From: UBA7916 sp036121365
GTDB taxonomy: Bacteria > Pseudomonadota > Gammaproteobacteria > Comchoanobacterales > Comchoanobacteraceae
Direction: 5' to 3'
DNA length: 54,401 nucleotides
Assembly (NCBI GenBank): GCA_036121365.1
Contig: JAZAFR010000004.1
Location: 1-54,401 of the forward strand
Of this stretch, positions 36,910-46,035 are shown in pieces. How positions within the stretch are numbered: the stretch's first letter is position 1; each line of letters begins with the position of its first letter. Position numbers and translations under genes: made by a program. The notes under the pieces were generated by a model. That model was not told where the DNA came from, did no database searches, and saw only the letters and a list, made by a program, of their open reading frames with translations.

Positions 36910-36938
36910 ATTATACAATAAAAACAGGGCTTTGTCAA
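36910..36938 (-). promoter_or_regulatory. Perfect consensus sigma70 promoter of the membrane-protein pair
   Basis: On the minus strand TTGACA (36938-36933) and TATAAT (36915-36910) are separated by exactly 17 bases. The -10 box ends 24 bases before the ATG at 36885. This is the strongest promoter match in the window. Confidence 0.8.
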
Positions 36939-37182
36939 AAACAAGCAATTTTTCGGGAGTATGCAGACCCGCAGCAAAGATTGCCAAAAAAATGAGCTTT
37001 AAATGGTCTATCCAAAAGATATTAATCTAATAATAAATCACGGCTGTCAAGAACAATATGTAATTGGTGATATAATTAAATACGCGTGAAAATATCACTG
37101 ACGATATTCTACAGCGATAGAGCATACGTTGTGATATCTACAGGTGAACCTTAATACAGGCAATCATTGACAAAGATAGCAA

Positions 37183-38040
37183 TTAAACACTGAAAGGATA
37201 TGCGATGGCAGGATGATATTGATAATTTGATATTTTAAAATCGTCCATGCTGACCCAAGTCTCTATGTCTTCGAGCGTTTTGATATCAGGGTTAATGTCA
37301 ATGGTTGGTGCTGGAAAAGGTGTTCTTTGCACTTGAACTTTCATCTGTTCGAGTTGGTCTTCATAGATGTGACAGTTGACTATTTTATGAAAAGCCATTC
37401 TAGGTTTTTTACCGGTGATTTGTGCCATTAATGCGAGCAGAATATAGACTTGAACCATATTGAAATTCAAGCCAAGAGGCACATCGCATGAGCGTTGAGT
37501 GCTATTTAAGAAAAGTTCATCGCCGAGTAATGAAAAATGATGGCTATACATACATGGTCTGAGGCAACCGAGATCGAATGCACCAGGGTGGTAGAAGGTA
37601 TAGATTTCAGCTCTGTCATCGATACCTGCGCGTAAATTTGTATAGATTTTTTTGAGTAGGTCGTTCTTAGTACCGTTGGGGCTTGGAAAGTTTCGACCAA
37701 TTGCTCCATAGACAAGACCCATATCGTCATGGCCCTTTCGAATTGGGTTATTGAGCCAATCTGGGTTGTCATTGGCATTCATATCCCATGTTTTTGTGCC
37801 GATGCGACGAAAATCTGCTGCATTATCATAGCCACGAAGATAGCCTATGATTTCGGCGACAGCTGATTTCCAGAAGCTTTTTCTAGTAGTACACAATGGC
37901 AACTGATTTGATGACACATCATAGCTAAAGTCGGCATTGATGACGGTGAGGCAACGCTTTTGCGTGCGGTCATTAAAGACCCATTGTCCTTCATTGATGA
38001 TTCTGTTACAAAGATTTAAGTATTGTTGTTCCACGAGCAT
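37183..38040 (-). CDS. thyA: Thymidylate synthase (ThyA)
   Basis: ThyA methylates dUMP to dTMP with methylene-tetrahydrofolate. It shows the nucleophile Cys in GCLRPCMYSHHF (Cys163 from ATG 38040), the phosphate-binding TQRSCDVPLGLNFN segment and NCHIYEDQ. The frame extends two codons upstream to a TTG at 38046, but ATG 38040 is the likelier start (285 residues). The sequence is a divergent ThyA with P-S-P-N-G in place of the usual dihydrofolate-loop residues. It works with Tmk. Confidence 0.93.
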   Translation of the reverse strand: MLVEQQYLNLCNRIINEGQWVFNDRTQKRCLTVINADFSYDVSSNQLPLCTTRKSFWKSAVAEIIGYLRGYDNAADFRRIGTKTWDMNANDNPDWLNNPIRKGHDDMGLVYGAIGRNFPSPNGTKNDLLKKIYTNLRAGIDDRAEIYTFYHPGAFDLGCLRPCMYSHHFSLLGDELFLNSTQRSCDVPLGLNFNMVQVYILLALMAQITGKKPRMAFHKIVNCHIYEDQLEQMKVQVQRTPFPAPTIDINPDIKTLEDIETWVSMDDFKISNYQYHPAIAYPFSV

Positions 38041-38638
38041 TCTCAATTATGTTTAACCCAATTATAACGAAGTATGTGGAGTAAGACTACGAATTATAGA
38101 TTTTATATCTATTTTAATAACGGGGTTTGATAGAGAAGTCGAAGGTTGGTGAAATATAAGCCGAATATTTCGACGTTTTCTGATTGAACGAAATATAAAA
38201 AAAGTGGGGTAGGGGATCGCAAAGTTATAAATGAAATACGAAATATTTAAGTACAATAGAACCTGAATGAGTGAGTTATCGGATGAGTATACAAAGATTC
38301 CGAATTAATTCTCAGTAAAAATTAAAAAACGATTCAATGACAAAGGTTCTCGATATAGACAAATTAAAGAATGACACATAGCATAGAATTAAGGACTGTG
38401 TTTAGATTGAGGTTTTTTTCAGTGCTGTAGTGAATACCACTGCCATATTGTTCAACCCTAATTTAAAACAGCGGCGCCTACCTGATAGACATATCGTGAT
38501 TGATAAGGGTTATTTAGAGTTAGAGTAGATACTATGGATCTGGAAAATTGAATTTTATTAAATGAAAGTAATAATAAAAACATATTAAAATATCAGAACA
38601 ATTGAGCTATCATAAAATTCACAAAGGAGGAAATGGGC
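38041..38638. other. 600-base region without an intact gene; possible small gene remnant
   Basis: No intact ORF is supported. On the plus strand 38406-38528 is an open fragment of about 40 codons ending at TAG. It encodes a segment (LPDRHIVIDKGYLELE) whose IVIDKGY part vaguely recalls the D-K-G-Y motif of IS4/IS5-type transposases. It is too short to assign. The minus-strand hydrophobic frame at 38062-38256 is not supported. Confidence 0.25.
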
Positions 38639-39526
38639 ATGGACCATAACAAAAACGAGCAGTTGCAGGAAGTCATCATCGGACGTTGTGATAACCTAGA
38701 AAAATTAGAAAATTCCATATTGAACATCGATCCAATCACAGCGGGGAACCTCACTGGGCAGACAATGCCAGATGAAGAATCAATCAACAGAGAACTCAAT
38801 ACATTGACTGATATACTAGAAAAAAACAGCATCACTGTTCACAGACCAAAGAAAAACGATAAAATTTGTCCGTTATTCGTCAGAGATTTGGGTTGTATGA
38901 TCGATGGCACATTCATAAAAGCCAGACCAGTAAGGCAAAGAGAATCAGAGTTTATATGCATAGACAGTATACTCAGAAAGAAGAAAATAGAACCGTATGT
39001 ACTAAGTAAAGAAACAAGTCTTGAAGGTGGCGATATTATACTATGGGATGATATTATCTTTATGGGATATAATGAGGATGACGTATTTGAAAAGGTGATA
39101 ACTGCAAGAACAAATGTAAATGCAGTGGAAGAGATAGAAAAGAAATTTCACAAAAAAAGAGTGATTGGATTACAGATAAAAAAGTCCGAATCTGAGCCAA
39201 AAGAAAACGGATTACATTTGGATTGCGTTTTCATGCCACTAGGGAGTAGAGCATGTGTGATGCATGAGAGAAGCTTTACCACAGGACGAGACGTTGCCTT
39301 ACTGCACAAAATATTTTCAGGTCAGATAATCACAGTGAATGATGAAGAAATGATACATTTCGCATGTAACATCTTACAAATATCAGAAAATCACTTTATT
39401 TGTTCAAATAGTACGTCTATTGGCAAAAAGATTAGAAAATTGGGGTTTGAAGTAACTTGTATTGACTTTACAAATTGCGAGAAACTGGGAGGGGGGATTC
39501 GCTGTGTTTCACTGCCAATTAAGTAA
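38639..39526 (+). CDS. Amidinotransferase/DDAH-family enzyme with intact catalytic residues
   Basis: This is the second guanidine-modifying superfamily protein of the window, and its active site is complete. In the numbering from ATG 38633, it has RDLG near 84-87, Glu131-Gly-Gly-Asp134, His195 in LHLDC and the nucleophile Cys291 in LGGGIRCVSLP at the extreme C terminus. AAAGGAGG at 38623-38630 is 8 bases before ATG 38639 and only 2 before ATG 38633, so 38639 is preferred (295 residues). Likely reactions are hydrolysis of, or amidino transfer from, arginine derivatives. The exact substrate cannot be decided. Confidence 0.85.
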   Translation: MDHNKNEQLQEVIIGRCDNLEKLENSILNIDPITAGNLTGQTMPDEESINRELNTLTDILEKNSITVHRPKKNDKICPLFVRDLGCMIDGTFIKARPVRQRESEFICIDSILRKKKIEPYVLSKETSLEGGDIILWDDIIFMGYNEDDVFEKVITARTNVNAVEEIEKKFHKKRVIGLQIKKSESEPKENGLHLDCVFMPLGSRACVMHERSFTTGRDVALLHKIFSGQIITVNDEEMIHFACNILQISENHFICSNSTSIGKKIRKLGFEVTCIDFTNCEKLGGGIRCVSLPIK

Positions 39527-39803
39527 ATAGCATGTATGTTAAACGGCTCTCAAGGGCAAGTCTTCGAAGTACAAGCATTGATATGGAGTAGGTGGCCAAT
39601 CAATGCATGAATTTAAATTGAATTGAGCAGCGAAAGCTTAGAACGATGAACGATACCCTCATAGAAGGCATGGAATATAATTCGAAAAGACATTCAATCA
39701 AATAATAAAAAAAGAATGGATTAACAGACAAAGAGTTCTGGGACTGAGAAAAATGACAATGTCAGCTGTAGCAACAAGAGATTATGTGCAGAGAAGATCA
39801 ATG

Positions 39804-40928
39804 TTATGAGAACTGGCAGAGTGAATTGATTGAAGTTTGTAGTGCTAGCACCTGAGATTGAGTGGTGTCACTGCCCATGGCAATTCTGATTGAACGTTGT
39901 TGTTGATCCGGAGTCAAACCAATGGCATTTAATACGTGTGATGATCGACCACTATGGCATGATGATTGAGACGATAGGGAATAATTATTTTTCAGGACTT
40001 CGAGTGCACGCGTATCAACATTTTCTGGTAGTGTGAGATGTATATTTTGTAAAACTCGATTGGTGCGACAACCATTCCATGAAATTCTTGAATCAAGTCC
40101 AGTAGAAAAGCAGCGGAGTAAATTTTGGTAGTGTGATTGATTGTCCAGATGATTGTGATTGATCTGACAAGCTTTAACAAAACCGGCAATCAAAAATAAT
40201 GCCATCGTCCCGGCACGTAGGTTTTGTTGCTGAGCGCCGCCATGAATAATTTTTTGAATTTTCTTTTTAGGATTAGACGAGATAAATAGTGCGCCGATGC
40301 CTTTGGGGCCTTGGCATTTGTGTGATGAAAAACTTGCAAAGTCAACTTCTGCGCAAAGAGGAATGTCAGTCTTACCGATGCTTTGTGCACAGTCTAGATG
40401 CAATAAAATCCCATGTTGTTTGCAAAGTGAAGATATGGATTGAATGTCTTGAATGACGCCAATTTCATTATTCACATGAGAAAGACTCAGCATAATACTA
40501 TCAGTTTGAATCGCATTTTTCAGTGTATTCAAATCCAATAAGCCATTCTTTTTTACCGGCAGGAGAGTGACATTGAATCCTTCTTTTTCTAATGTTTTTA
40601 GGCTTTCCAATGTAGCGCTGTGTTCGGTTGCCAGGGATAGGACATGTTTCCCCGCGTGTTGATATTGGCGACAAGCACCCAGTATTGCCATATTGATTGA
40701 TTCTGTTGCACCGCTGGTCCAGATCAATTGACCGGGTTGTTTGCTAATGAGATCGAGCATAGTATATGTGAGCTCATTGATTTTGGCATTGGCAGTCTGT
40801 GCCATTGTATGATTGGCGTGTGGGTTAGAGTAATACTCGGGACTAGAGAGATAATGATGCATCACATCGATGACGTCTGGATGTAAGGGGCTAGATGCCA
40901 TATGATCAAAATAGAGCGTTTTATTCAT
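39804..40928 (-). CDS. Cysteine desulfurase (NifS/IscS family)
   Basis: The PLP enzyme removes sulfur from cysteine for iron-sulfur or thio-cofactor use. The 374-residue protein has His103, Asp179 and Gln182 at the PLP site, the Schiff-base Lys204 in SSHKCQGPKG and a mobile loop with the persulfide Cys324 (SSCHSGRSS). The substrate Arg lies in NLRAGT. It is shorter than IscS (404), and no iscU, hscB or fdx lies next to it. It could therefore be a tRNA-thiolation or second desulfurase, and a specific symbol is not given. Confidence 0.9.
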   Translation of the reverse strand: MNKTLYFDHMASSPLHPDVIDVMHHYLSSPEYYSNPHANHTMAQTANAKINELTYTMLDLISKQPGQLIWTSGATESINMAILGACRQYQHAGKHVLSLATEHSATLESLKTLEKEGFNVTLLPVKKNGLLDLNTLKNAIQTDSIMLSLSHVNNEIGVIQDIQSISSLCKQHGILLHLDCAQSIGKTDIPLCAEVDFASFSSHKCQGPKGIGALFISSNPKKKIQKIIHGGAQQQNLRAGTMALFLIAGFVKACQINHNHLDNQSHYQNLLRCFSTGLDSRISWNGCRTNRVLQNIHLTLPENVDTRALEVLKNNYSLSSQSSCHSGRSSHVLNAIGLTPDQQQRSIRIAMGSDTTQSQVLALQTSINSLCQFS

Positions 40929-41031
40929 GAGTAAACATTGATTTTTACACGATTATATCACAATTAAAACAATTTTTAAAGTGAGTTCGATCTATAGGAA
41001 AAGTTCTATCATTTTAAAAATTGAAAAAAAT

Positions 41032-41060
41032 CTGACAAAATATGATTGATGAACTATAAA
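41032..41060 (+). promoter_or_regulatory. Predicted sigma70 promoter of the LRR gene
   Basis: CTGACA at 41032-41037 and TATAAA at 41055-41060 are 17 bases apart. The next 40 bases lead to the ATG at 41100. Confidence 0.65.
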
Positions 41061-41099
41061 AACGACTAGGAAAATGATGAAAAATTATAGGGAATGATT

Positions 41100-42458
41100 A
41101 TGACGACTCGAAACAGTTCAATTATAGACAATGAAGACACAATTACTGAATATAAGTACTCCGAGAGTAATATAGCATCAATAGAGTGTCCGAATGCAAG
41201 AACCATTGCTAACTATTCATTTCATGCGTGTAAAGAACTTAAGGAGATTTATTTTCCGGTAGCAACGAGAATGGGCAACGATGCATTTTCTTATTGTAAA
41301 GAAATCCAAAAAGCAAGATTTCCAGAAATAACTGACACTGGTCAAAGTGTATTGTCATATTGTTCGAGACTAAAAATAGTAGAATTTCCAAAAGCCAGAG
41401 ATATTCAGAGAGATGCACTTTGTCAATGTATAGATCTTAGAGTGGCGTGTTTTCCTAGAGCGAGTACTATTGGTGGGTCTTCATTTGAAAACTGCATTAG
41501 TCTTAGAACAGCATATTTTCCTGAAGCAATCAGTATGGATGGAAATGTATTGGCAGGGTGCATCGAACTACAATTGGCTAATTTTCCTAAAGCAGTTGAT
41601 GTTGGCGCCTTCGCATTCGCAAGATGTAGTGAACTTAGAATGGTATATCTACCAGAAAGTGAAACCATAGGCTGGGGAGCATTCTTTGGTTGCAAAAAAC
41701 TAGAGACAATCGTACTACCAGACTCACTAATTGAAAGTGATGAAATAACCGATGAATGGAAAGAACAAAGAGGTATCAGAAATGAGACGCAGTGTATTAG
41801 CCAAAGTGATTACTTACAAAGCACCATGGAAGAAATCAATTCATTGATTGGATCTGATATTCAAATTAAAGATGGTGATAAAAAGATTGCTGAATTACTA
41901 TTACTAAAAAACATTCACGATGGGGCATTTCCTAATAATTTATCAGATGATGAGAAAAGAACATTGAATGGTAGCTGTGCATCAGATCTGTACAAAATAG
42001 TCAGTTCAATAAAGGATGACGATTACGAACGCAAAAAAGAATGGGCTAGAGTTTTAGGTGTTAAAGTAGAGATCACAAAAGCAAAGACAGAAAATAGTGG
42101 CGAAGCTGAAGATACAGAAAAAGCAACCTCAATAAGGCAACAATTGGAGACAATAGCCTTGGATATTGAACTAGACAAGATGATTACAAAGTGCGCAAAC
42201 CCTCTACACAAATATCTATCGCTCAAAGAAATGATGAGATTGGAACAAATAAGCAAAACAGACGATATTGGGTTACCATTCAACTCGGAAAGAACCATAA
42301 GAGAAAACACACTGAACGAATACAAACAACAACTTGACGACTATATACAAAAACCAGACAAAAGGGAATGTGATTTAGACATCATTAGTAAGCAAGTACA
42401 AACACTATTTGATGCTGTAAGACGATCAAAAAAATCACCCCCAACAGTTGGCCATTAA
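41100..42458 (+). CDS. BspA-type leucine-rich repeat protein
   Basis: The 452-residue protein has eight strict 22-residue repeats near its N terminus (DNA 41172-41699), each L-x(4)-F-P-x-A-x-x-I/M-x-x-x-A-F/L-x-x-C. This is the pattern of BspA/Treponema LRRs (LRR_5), with one conserved Cys per unit. The remaining half is helical, charged and unique. AGGGA lies 6 bases before ATG 41100, which is preferred over ATG 41094. There is no signal peptide or membrane helix, unlike the pseudogene copy downstream. Similar proteins mediate host contacts or act as delivered effectors. Confidence 0.85.
   Translation: MTTRNSSIIDNEDTITEYKYSESNIASIECPNARTIANYSFHACKELKEIYFPVATRMGNDAFSYCKEIQKARFPEITDTGQSVLSYCSRLKIVEFPKARDIQRDALCQCIDLRVACFPRASTIGGSSFENCISLRTAYFPEAISMDGNVLAGCIELQLANFPKAVDVGAFAFARCSELRMVYLPESETIGWGAFFGCKKLETIVLPDSLIESDEITDEWKEQRGIRNETQCISQSDYLQSTMEEINSLIGSDIQIKDGDKKIAELLLLKNIHDGAFPNNLSDDEKRTLNGSCASDLYKIVSSIKDDDYERKKEWARVLGVKVEITKAKTENSGEAEDTEKATSIRQQLETIALDIELDKMITKCANPLHKYLSLKEMMRLEQISKTDDIGLPFNSERTIRENTLNEYKQQLDDYIQKPDKRECDLDIISKQVQTLFDAVRRSKKSPPTVGH
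41172..41699 (+). repeat. Eight tandem 66-bp units encoding 22-aa LRRs
   Basis: Eight in-frame units of exactly 66 bases encode the repeats. The DNA is diverged between units, so expansion is not recent. Confidence 0.8.
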
Positions 42459-42576
42459 TAGGATGAGAGATTAACAATTATATAGAATTTAAATCCGCCA
42501 AATCTAAAGACGATGACTAAAAATGCTTGTATAAAATTTATAATAATCGGTATTAATGAATAAGATGATTAAAAAA

Positions 42577-42605
42577 CTGACAAATTACGATTATTTGTCT
42601 ATAGG
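42577..42605 (+). promoter_or_regulatory. Intact promoter-like sequence before the LRR pseudogene
   Basis: CTGACA at 42577-42582, 17 bases and TATAGG at 42600-42605. The spacer and the following AAGGAATGATTATG resemble the sequence in front of the intact LRR gene, so the promoter was duplicated with the gene. Confidence 0.6.
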
Positions 42606-42632
42606 AATAAGTAATTATAACAAGGAATGATT

Positions 42633-43353
42633 ATGCAGAATCAGATATTCATAGGAACCGTATTGAGCGCTATTATCACAGGAGTAGCAGTATATCATCA
42701 ATCGTGTGGTAATGATATTATAGATAATGAAGAGCAAGTTATTGCGTTGTAGTATACTACAAAGGGAATATTAACCATAAAAGCTCCATTAGCGAAAAGA
42801 ATTGGATTTGGTGCATTGAAGAAATGTATATCACTTAAAGAGGCAAATTTCCAGAAGCGACTAGTATTGGGGATTATGGATTTCATCGCTGCGAATCGCT
42901 TAAAGAAGCCAATTTTCCAAAAGCGACTAGTATTGGTTCAGATGCATTCGAGCATTGCACAACATTTAAAGTGGGATATTTTCCAAAAGCGAGAAGTATT
43001 AAAGGAGATGTATTCTAAGACTGCGACAACCTACAGACGATTATTTTGCAAGATAGTCTGTTTGACGACAATGTTGTAACAGATGAATGGAAAGCACAAA
43101 GAGGTATTAGAGCAGATGCATAGTGTATTCTCCATAGTGATTACTTGAAAAGTATTATAGAAATTAATGATTTAATTGGTCAAGAACGTTTTAGAAAAAA
43201 AAGGATGATAAAATATTAGAATTACAATTATTACAAAAAATTCAAGAGAATGAAAAGGCGCTTTCAGGTAAATTGTCTGATGATGAGAAGAATATGCTCA
43301 TGCGCATTCCACAATCGGGCGTTTTAAAATATGATGTTTACAAAAGAGATTGA
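42633..43353 (+). pseudogene. Degraded copy of the BspA-type LRR gene
   Basis: From ATG 42633 the frame encodes 39 residues, including a membrane or signal helix (IFIGTVLSAIITGVAVY), and stops at TAG 42750. It then continues with three to four 22-aa LRR units interrupted by a single-base deletion near 42850 and by stops at 43016 and 43121. The downstream segment (TDEWKAQRGIR, SDYLKSIIEINDLIG, LSDDEK) aligns with the intact neighbour's unique region (TDEWKEQRGIR, SDYLQSTMEEINSLIG, LSDDEK). It is clearly a paralog that has decayed. Unlike the intact copy it carries an N-terminal hydrophobic helix. Confidence 0.85.
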
Positions 43354-43763
43354 AAAATCACTCAGTCAAATACTCGTCAATAACTCGGGAGATAATAAAT
43401 ACCTTTTTGACATCAAATCAATACCAAGTATGACGCTATAGATTCTAATAAATTTAACCAAACACTACGACCAACTTCAAAACCAAGTAGTTCAGCTGAT
43501 CCATCACTTGATCTAACTGAGAAGCATCAAAAAACAAAACCAATTGATGCCATCCGTTCATCTTTCTATCCTTTTTATCATCATTGGTCATTCGCCATCC
43601 ATATAACTGCTGAGTAAATGCATTCCCCACAACAAATTTAGCATTCCCGTTCTCATGTTTAAGAAACACTGATATAAGCAAAATAAATGCCTCAAATACT
43701 AGTTGAATGCCCAAGATTGTGTGATGAGAGGAAAGAAAGATGCTGAGAAACTCCGAGCAGAAC
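43354..43763. other. Region with possible 3' debris of the LRR pseudogene
   Basis: No intact gene is supported. A plus-strand open piece ending at the TAA near 43617 (KPSSSADPSLDLTEKHQKT) may be the former C terminus of the LRR pseudogene. The overlapping 86-codon minus-strand frame (43454-43714) has no good start and is more likely its shadow. Confidence 0.3.
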
Positions 43764-44477
43764 CTAAGACATTGGATCAGTCTTCAGTAACCGTTTAAAG
43801 ATACCATGCAAGAAATCGATTTCCTCGTCATTTGGTCTCAAACGGAAGAGTAATTGACGAAACTTAGCAGCATCGATTTCAGACTTTTTATGCGTTTTTG
43901 AAAATGCATAACGCGAAAGTGTGTTGGTCAAGGCACTGATTTTCTGATGCGATGCAATCTCGTGATGCAGTGCTGCTGGCGATTGATTATTGCCCATCTG
44001 CATGGCTAGAAATGTAATAATTTGCACGCAAGATGCCAAGTTTAAAGAACTAAAGTCTGGACTTGTAGGAACCGTAACTTGCATATGACAGAGTGAGATC
44101 TCCGCATTGTCTAAGCCATTTTGTTCATTTCCAAAAACCAGTGCAATGGGTGAACTTGATTGATTATCTTGAAGGAAAACTGGTAATTGTGAAGCACAGA
44201 GAGAAGGAGGATTTGGGATTTTTCTAGATCTTGCAGTTGTGCCAATGGCCAAATGACAGTCAGATAGCGCCTCTTCTAAACTTGAAAACTCTTGTGCATT
44301 GAAAAGAACGTCATCAGCTCCGCTTGAACGGTTATATGCTGTCTCATTTTTATAATCAACACAATTGACCAATCGTAAATCAGTGATGCCCATGGTTTTC
44401 ATGGCGCGGGCACATGCGCCAACATTTCCCGGATGAGACGTATGAGAAAGAACAACTGTATACGATGAAGATTTCAT
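43764..44477 (-). CDS. trmJ: tRNA (cytidine/uridine-32-2'-O)-methyltransferase TrmJ
   Basis: TrmJ methylates the ribose of nucleotide 32 in some tRNAs. The 237-residue SPOUT protein shows PGNVGACARAMKTMG near the start, FGNEQNGLDNAE (the family's FGxExxGL motif, with Asn for the usual Arg) and the knot segment SLNLASCVQI. A helical C-terminal dimer extension follows. It overlaps lnt by 4 bases at the 3' end of a minus-strand operon. The R-to-N change in the motif is worth noting. Confidence 0.88.
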   Translation of the reverse strand: MKSSSYTVVLSHTSHPGNVGACARAMKTMGITDLRLVNCVDYKNETAYNRSSGADDVLFNAQEFSSLEEALSDCHLAIGTTARSRKIPNPPSLCASQLPVFLQDNQSSSPIALVFGNEQNGLDNAEISLCHMQVTVPTSPDFSSLNLASCVQIITFLAMQMGNNQSPAALHHEIASHQKISALTNTLSRYAFSKTHKKSEIDAAKFRQLLFRLRPNDEEIDFLHGIFKRLLKTDPMS

Positions 44478-46033
44478 GTTTTATTGAGGTGATTATCACG
44501 CTTAAAAAGTATATTAAAGTAAACCAATGTGGTTGTTTCAAATAAAAACAACAGAAAAACAATAAAGCCATCAGACAAATAAGAGTAAAATGGTGGATAT
44601 TGCTGATTCTTCTTGTAAACAGTTGTATTCAATGTTGAGCGGGTGTCATAAGGCAAAGAAGATTCAACACGGCCATATTGATCTATGTGTGACGTATGAC
44701 CACGATTCATGTCTAGAAGTAATGGTGTTTGAGCCTCAAGTGCTCTAATTTTTGCGGCCTTCAGGAAGAGGCGCTGGAACACACTGTCTCTATACCATGT
44801 GTTTTCTGCAATTGCGATGATTGCATCAGATGAGTGGATAAAAGACTTATGATTGAGCGGGAAAAAAAGATCATAACAAATCAGTGGATACAATTTAAAC
44901 CCAGAGTAAGTCAACAACGAAAAGGCAGAACGATTACCAGCTGCGGTTCTATGGTTATCAAAATAAGCGATATAAGGTTTTAATAAATTGGAAAACGGTA
45001 AATATTCGCCAAATGGTACAAGATGTTGTTTGACATAACGGCCATGAACTTGATTGGTGCCAATCAACAAAGGATTAAATCCAGAATCAGAAAAGTAATT
45101 GAGTCCCAAAATGCTGTTTTGTAAGAATTGAGATTTTTCAAGATCGGACAACGACAATTGGGATTTGGATAAAGAAAGAATCCCCTCTGGTAAAACATTG
45201 ACATAGTGACTTGATTTCTGATTAAGTGAGAGTAAGTGAAGAGAGGTCTGCCAATCAATCATTGGATCCCGTAGTTCAAGATGGGAGAAATTGGGTTGTA
45301 TAAGGTTAATGCGCAATGGTTTTGTTGCAGGGCCTGAGTGAGGTGAAAGCAAAGAAAAGACGTATAAACTGGCCAGAGAAACAGAAGAAAACACGAAAAA
45401 AAGCAGTAAATAACGTCCATCCTTATCGATACGGCCGTTAATGACATTGACAAGCACTTCAAAAGTCCTAAGACAGACATAACCTGTAAAAAAGACACCA
45501 CCATAGGAATAAAATAATTTAAAAAAGGAAAAGTTCATGGGAATAGTCCCATAAAAAAGCCATGGTGCAGCTAAAAAAGAATGCATTCTGAGATAGTCAA
45601 ACAGTATTAAAAAGAATGACAATGAGTAAAAAAACTTGTACTTGTTATTGAATCTCTGAAATAAGAAGCAGGGCAGGGACATGATAATAGAAAAGGGAAT
45701 GAACACCAGGAATAAAAAGCAAACAGAGAGAGAAAAGCTCAAGCCTGAAAAATCAGATAAACAATACACAAGCCAGTAGGAAGAATGGCTAAGAAAAAAT
45801 ATAAAAAAAAGAGAATAAGTCAATAATTGGGACAGAAAAGAAAGCGGTATGGTGAATAGATACATAAAGGAAAAAAGTGCAAACAGAGCCACCAGTGTGC
45901 TTTCTGAGTACAAGCTATAAGACATCAAGAAAGCACTGAGTGTAATAGTCAAGAAGTATTTAAAGTAGTGATAGTAGATATTGTATTTTGTTTTTGAAAA
46001 ATTCGAATGAAGATTAGATATGGCAATGGACAT
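44474..46033 (-). CDS. lnt: Apolipoprotein N-acyltransferase (Lnt)
   Basis: Lnt N-acylates the cysteine of lipoproteins at the inner membrane. The 519-residue protein has six to seven N-terminal membrane segments and a nitrilase-fold periplasmic domain. Its catalytic triad is Glu283 (LPEGIL), Lys335 (YVKQHLVPFGEYLP) and Cys386 (ICYDLF), followed by a final membrane helix. The N-terminal membrane region is very divergent and Phe/Ser-rich. It lies between suhB and trmJ. Confidence 0.92.
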   Translation of the reverse strand: MSIAISNLHSNFSKTKYNIYYHYFKYFLTITLSAFLMSYSLYSESTLVALFALFSFMYLFTIPLSFLSQLLTYSLFFIFFLSHSSYWLVYCLSDFSGLSFSLSVCFLFLVFIPFSIIMSLPCFLFQRFNNKYKFFYSLSFFLILFDYLRMHSFLAAPWLFYGTIPMNFSFFKLFYSYGGVFFTGYVCLRTFEVLVNVINGRIDKDGRYLLLFFVFSSVSLASLYVFSLLSPHSGPATKPLRINLIQPNFSHLELRDPMIDWQTSLHLLSLNQKSSHYVNVLPEGILSLSKSQLSLSDLEKSQFLQNSILGLNYFSDSGFNPLLIGTNQVHGRYVKQHLVPFGEYLPFSNLLKPYIAYFDNHRTAAGNRSAFSLLTYSGFKLYPLICYDLFFPLNHKSFIHSSDAIIAIAENTWYRDSVFQRLFLKAAKIRALEAQTPLLLDMNRGHTSHIDQYGRVESSLPYDTRSTLNTTVYKKNQQYPPFYSYLSDGFIVFLLFLFETTTLVYFNILFKRDNHLNKT

Positions 46034-46035
46034 AA

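Noticed and set aside
38406..38528. Transposase remnant suggested by IVIDKGY
   Set aside because: It is only about 40 codons with one weak motif, with no inverted repeats or further transposase blocks nearby. It is noted only as a possible remnant.
41172..41699. Periodic 66-bp pattern as a possible CRISPR or satellite repeat
   Set aside because: The period is in frame and encodes conserved LRR residues, with diverged third positions. There are no constant repeats with unique spacers.
42816..43079. 87-codon plus-strand ORF in the LRR pseudogene
   Set aside because: It is the out-of-frame reading of decayed LRR repeats (recurring QKRLVL), not a separate gene.
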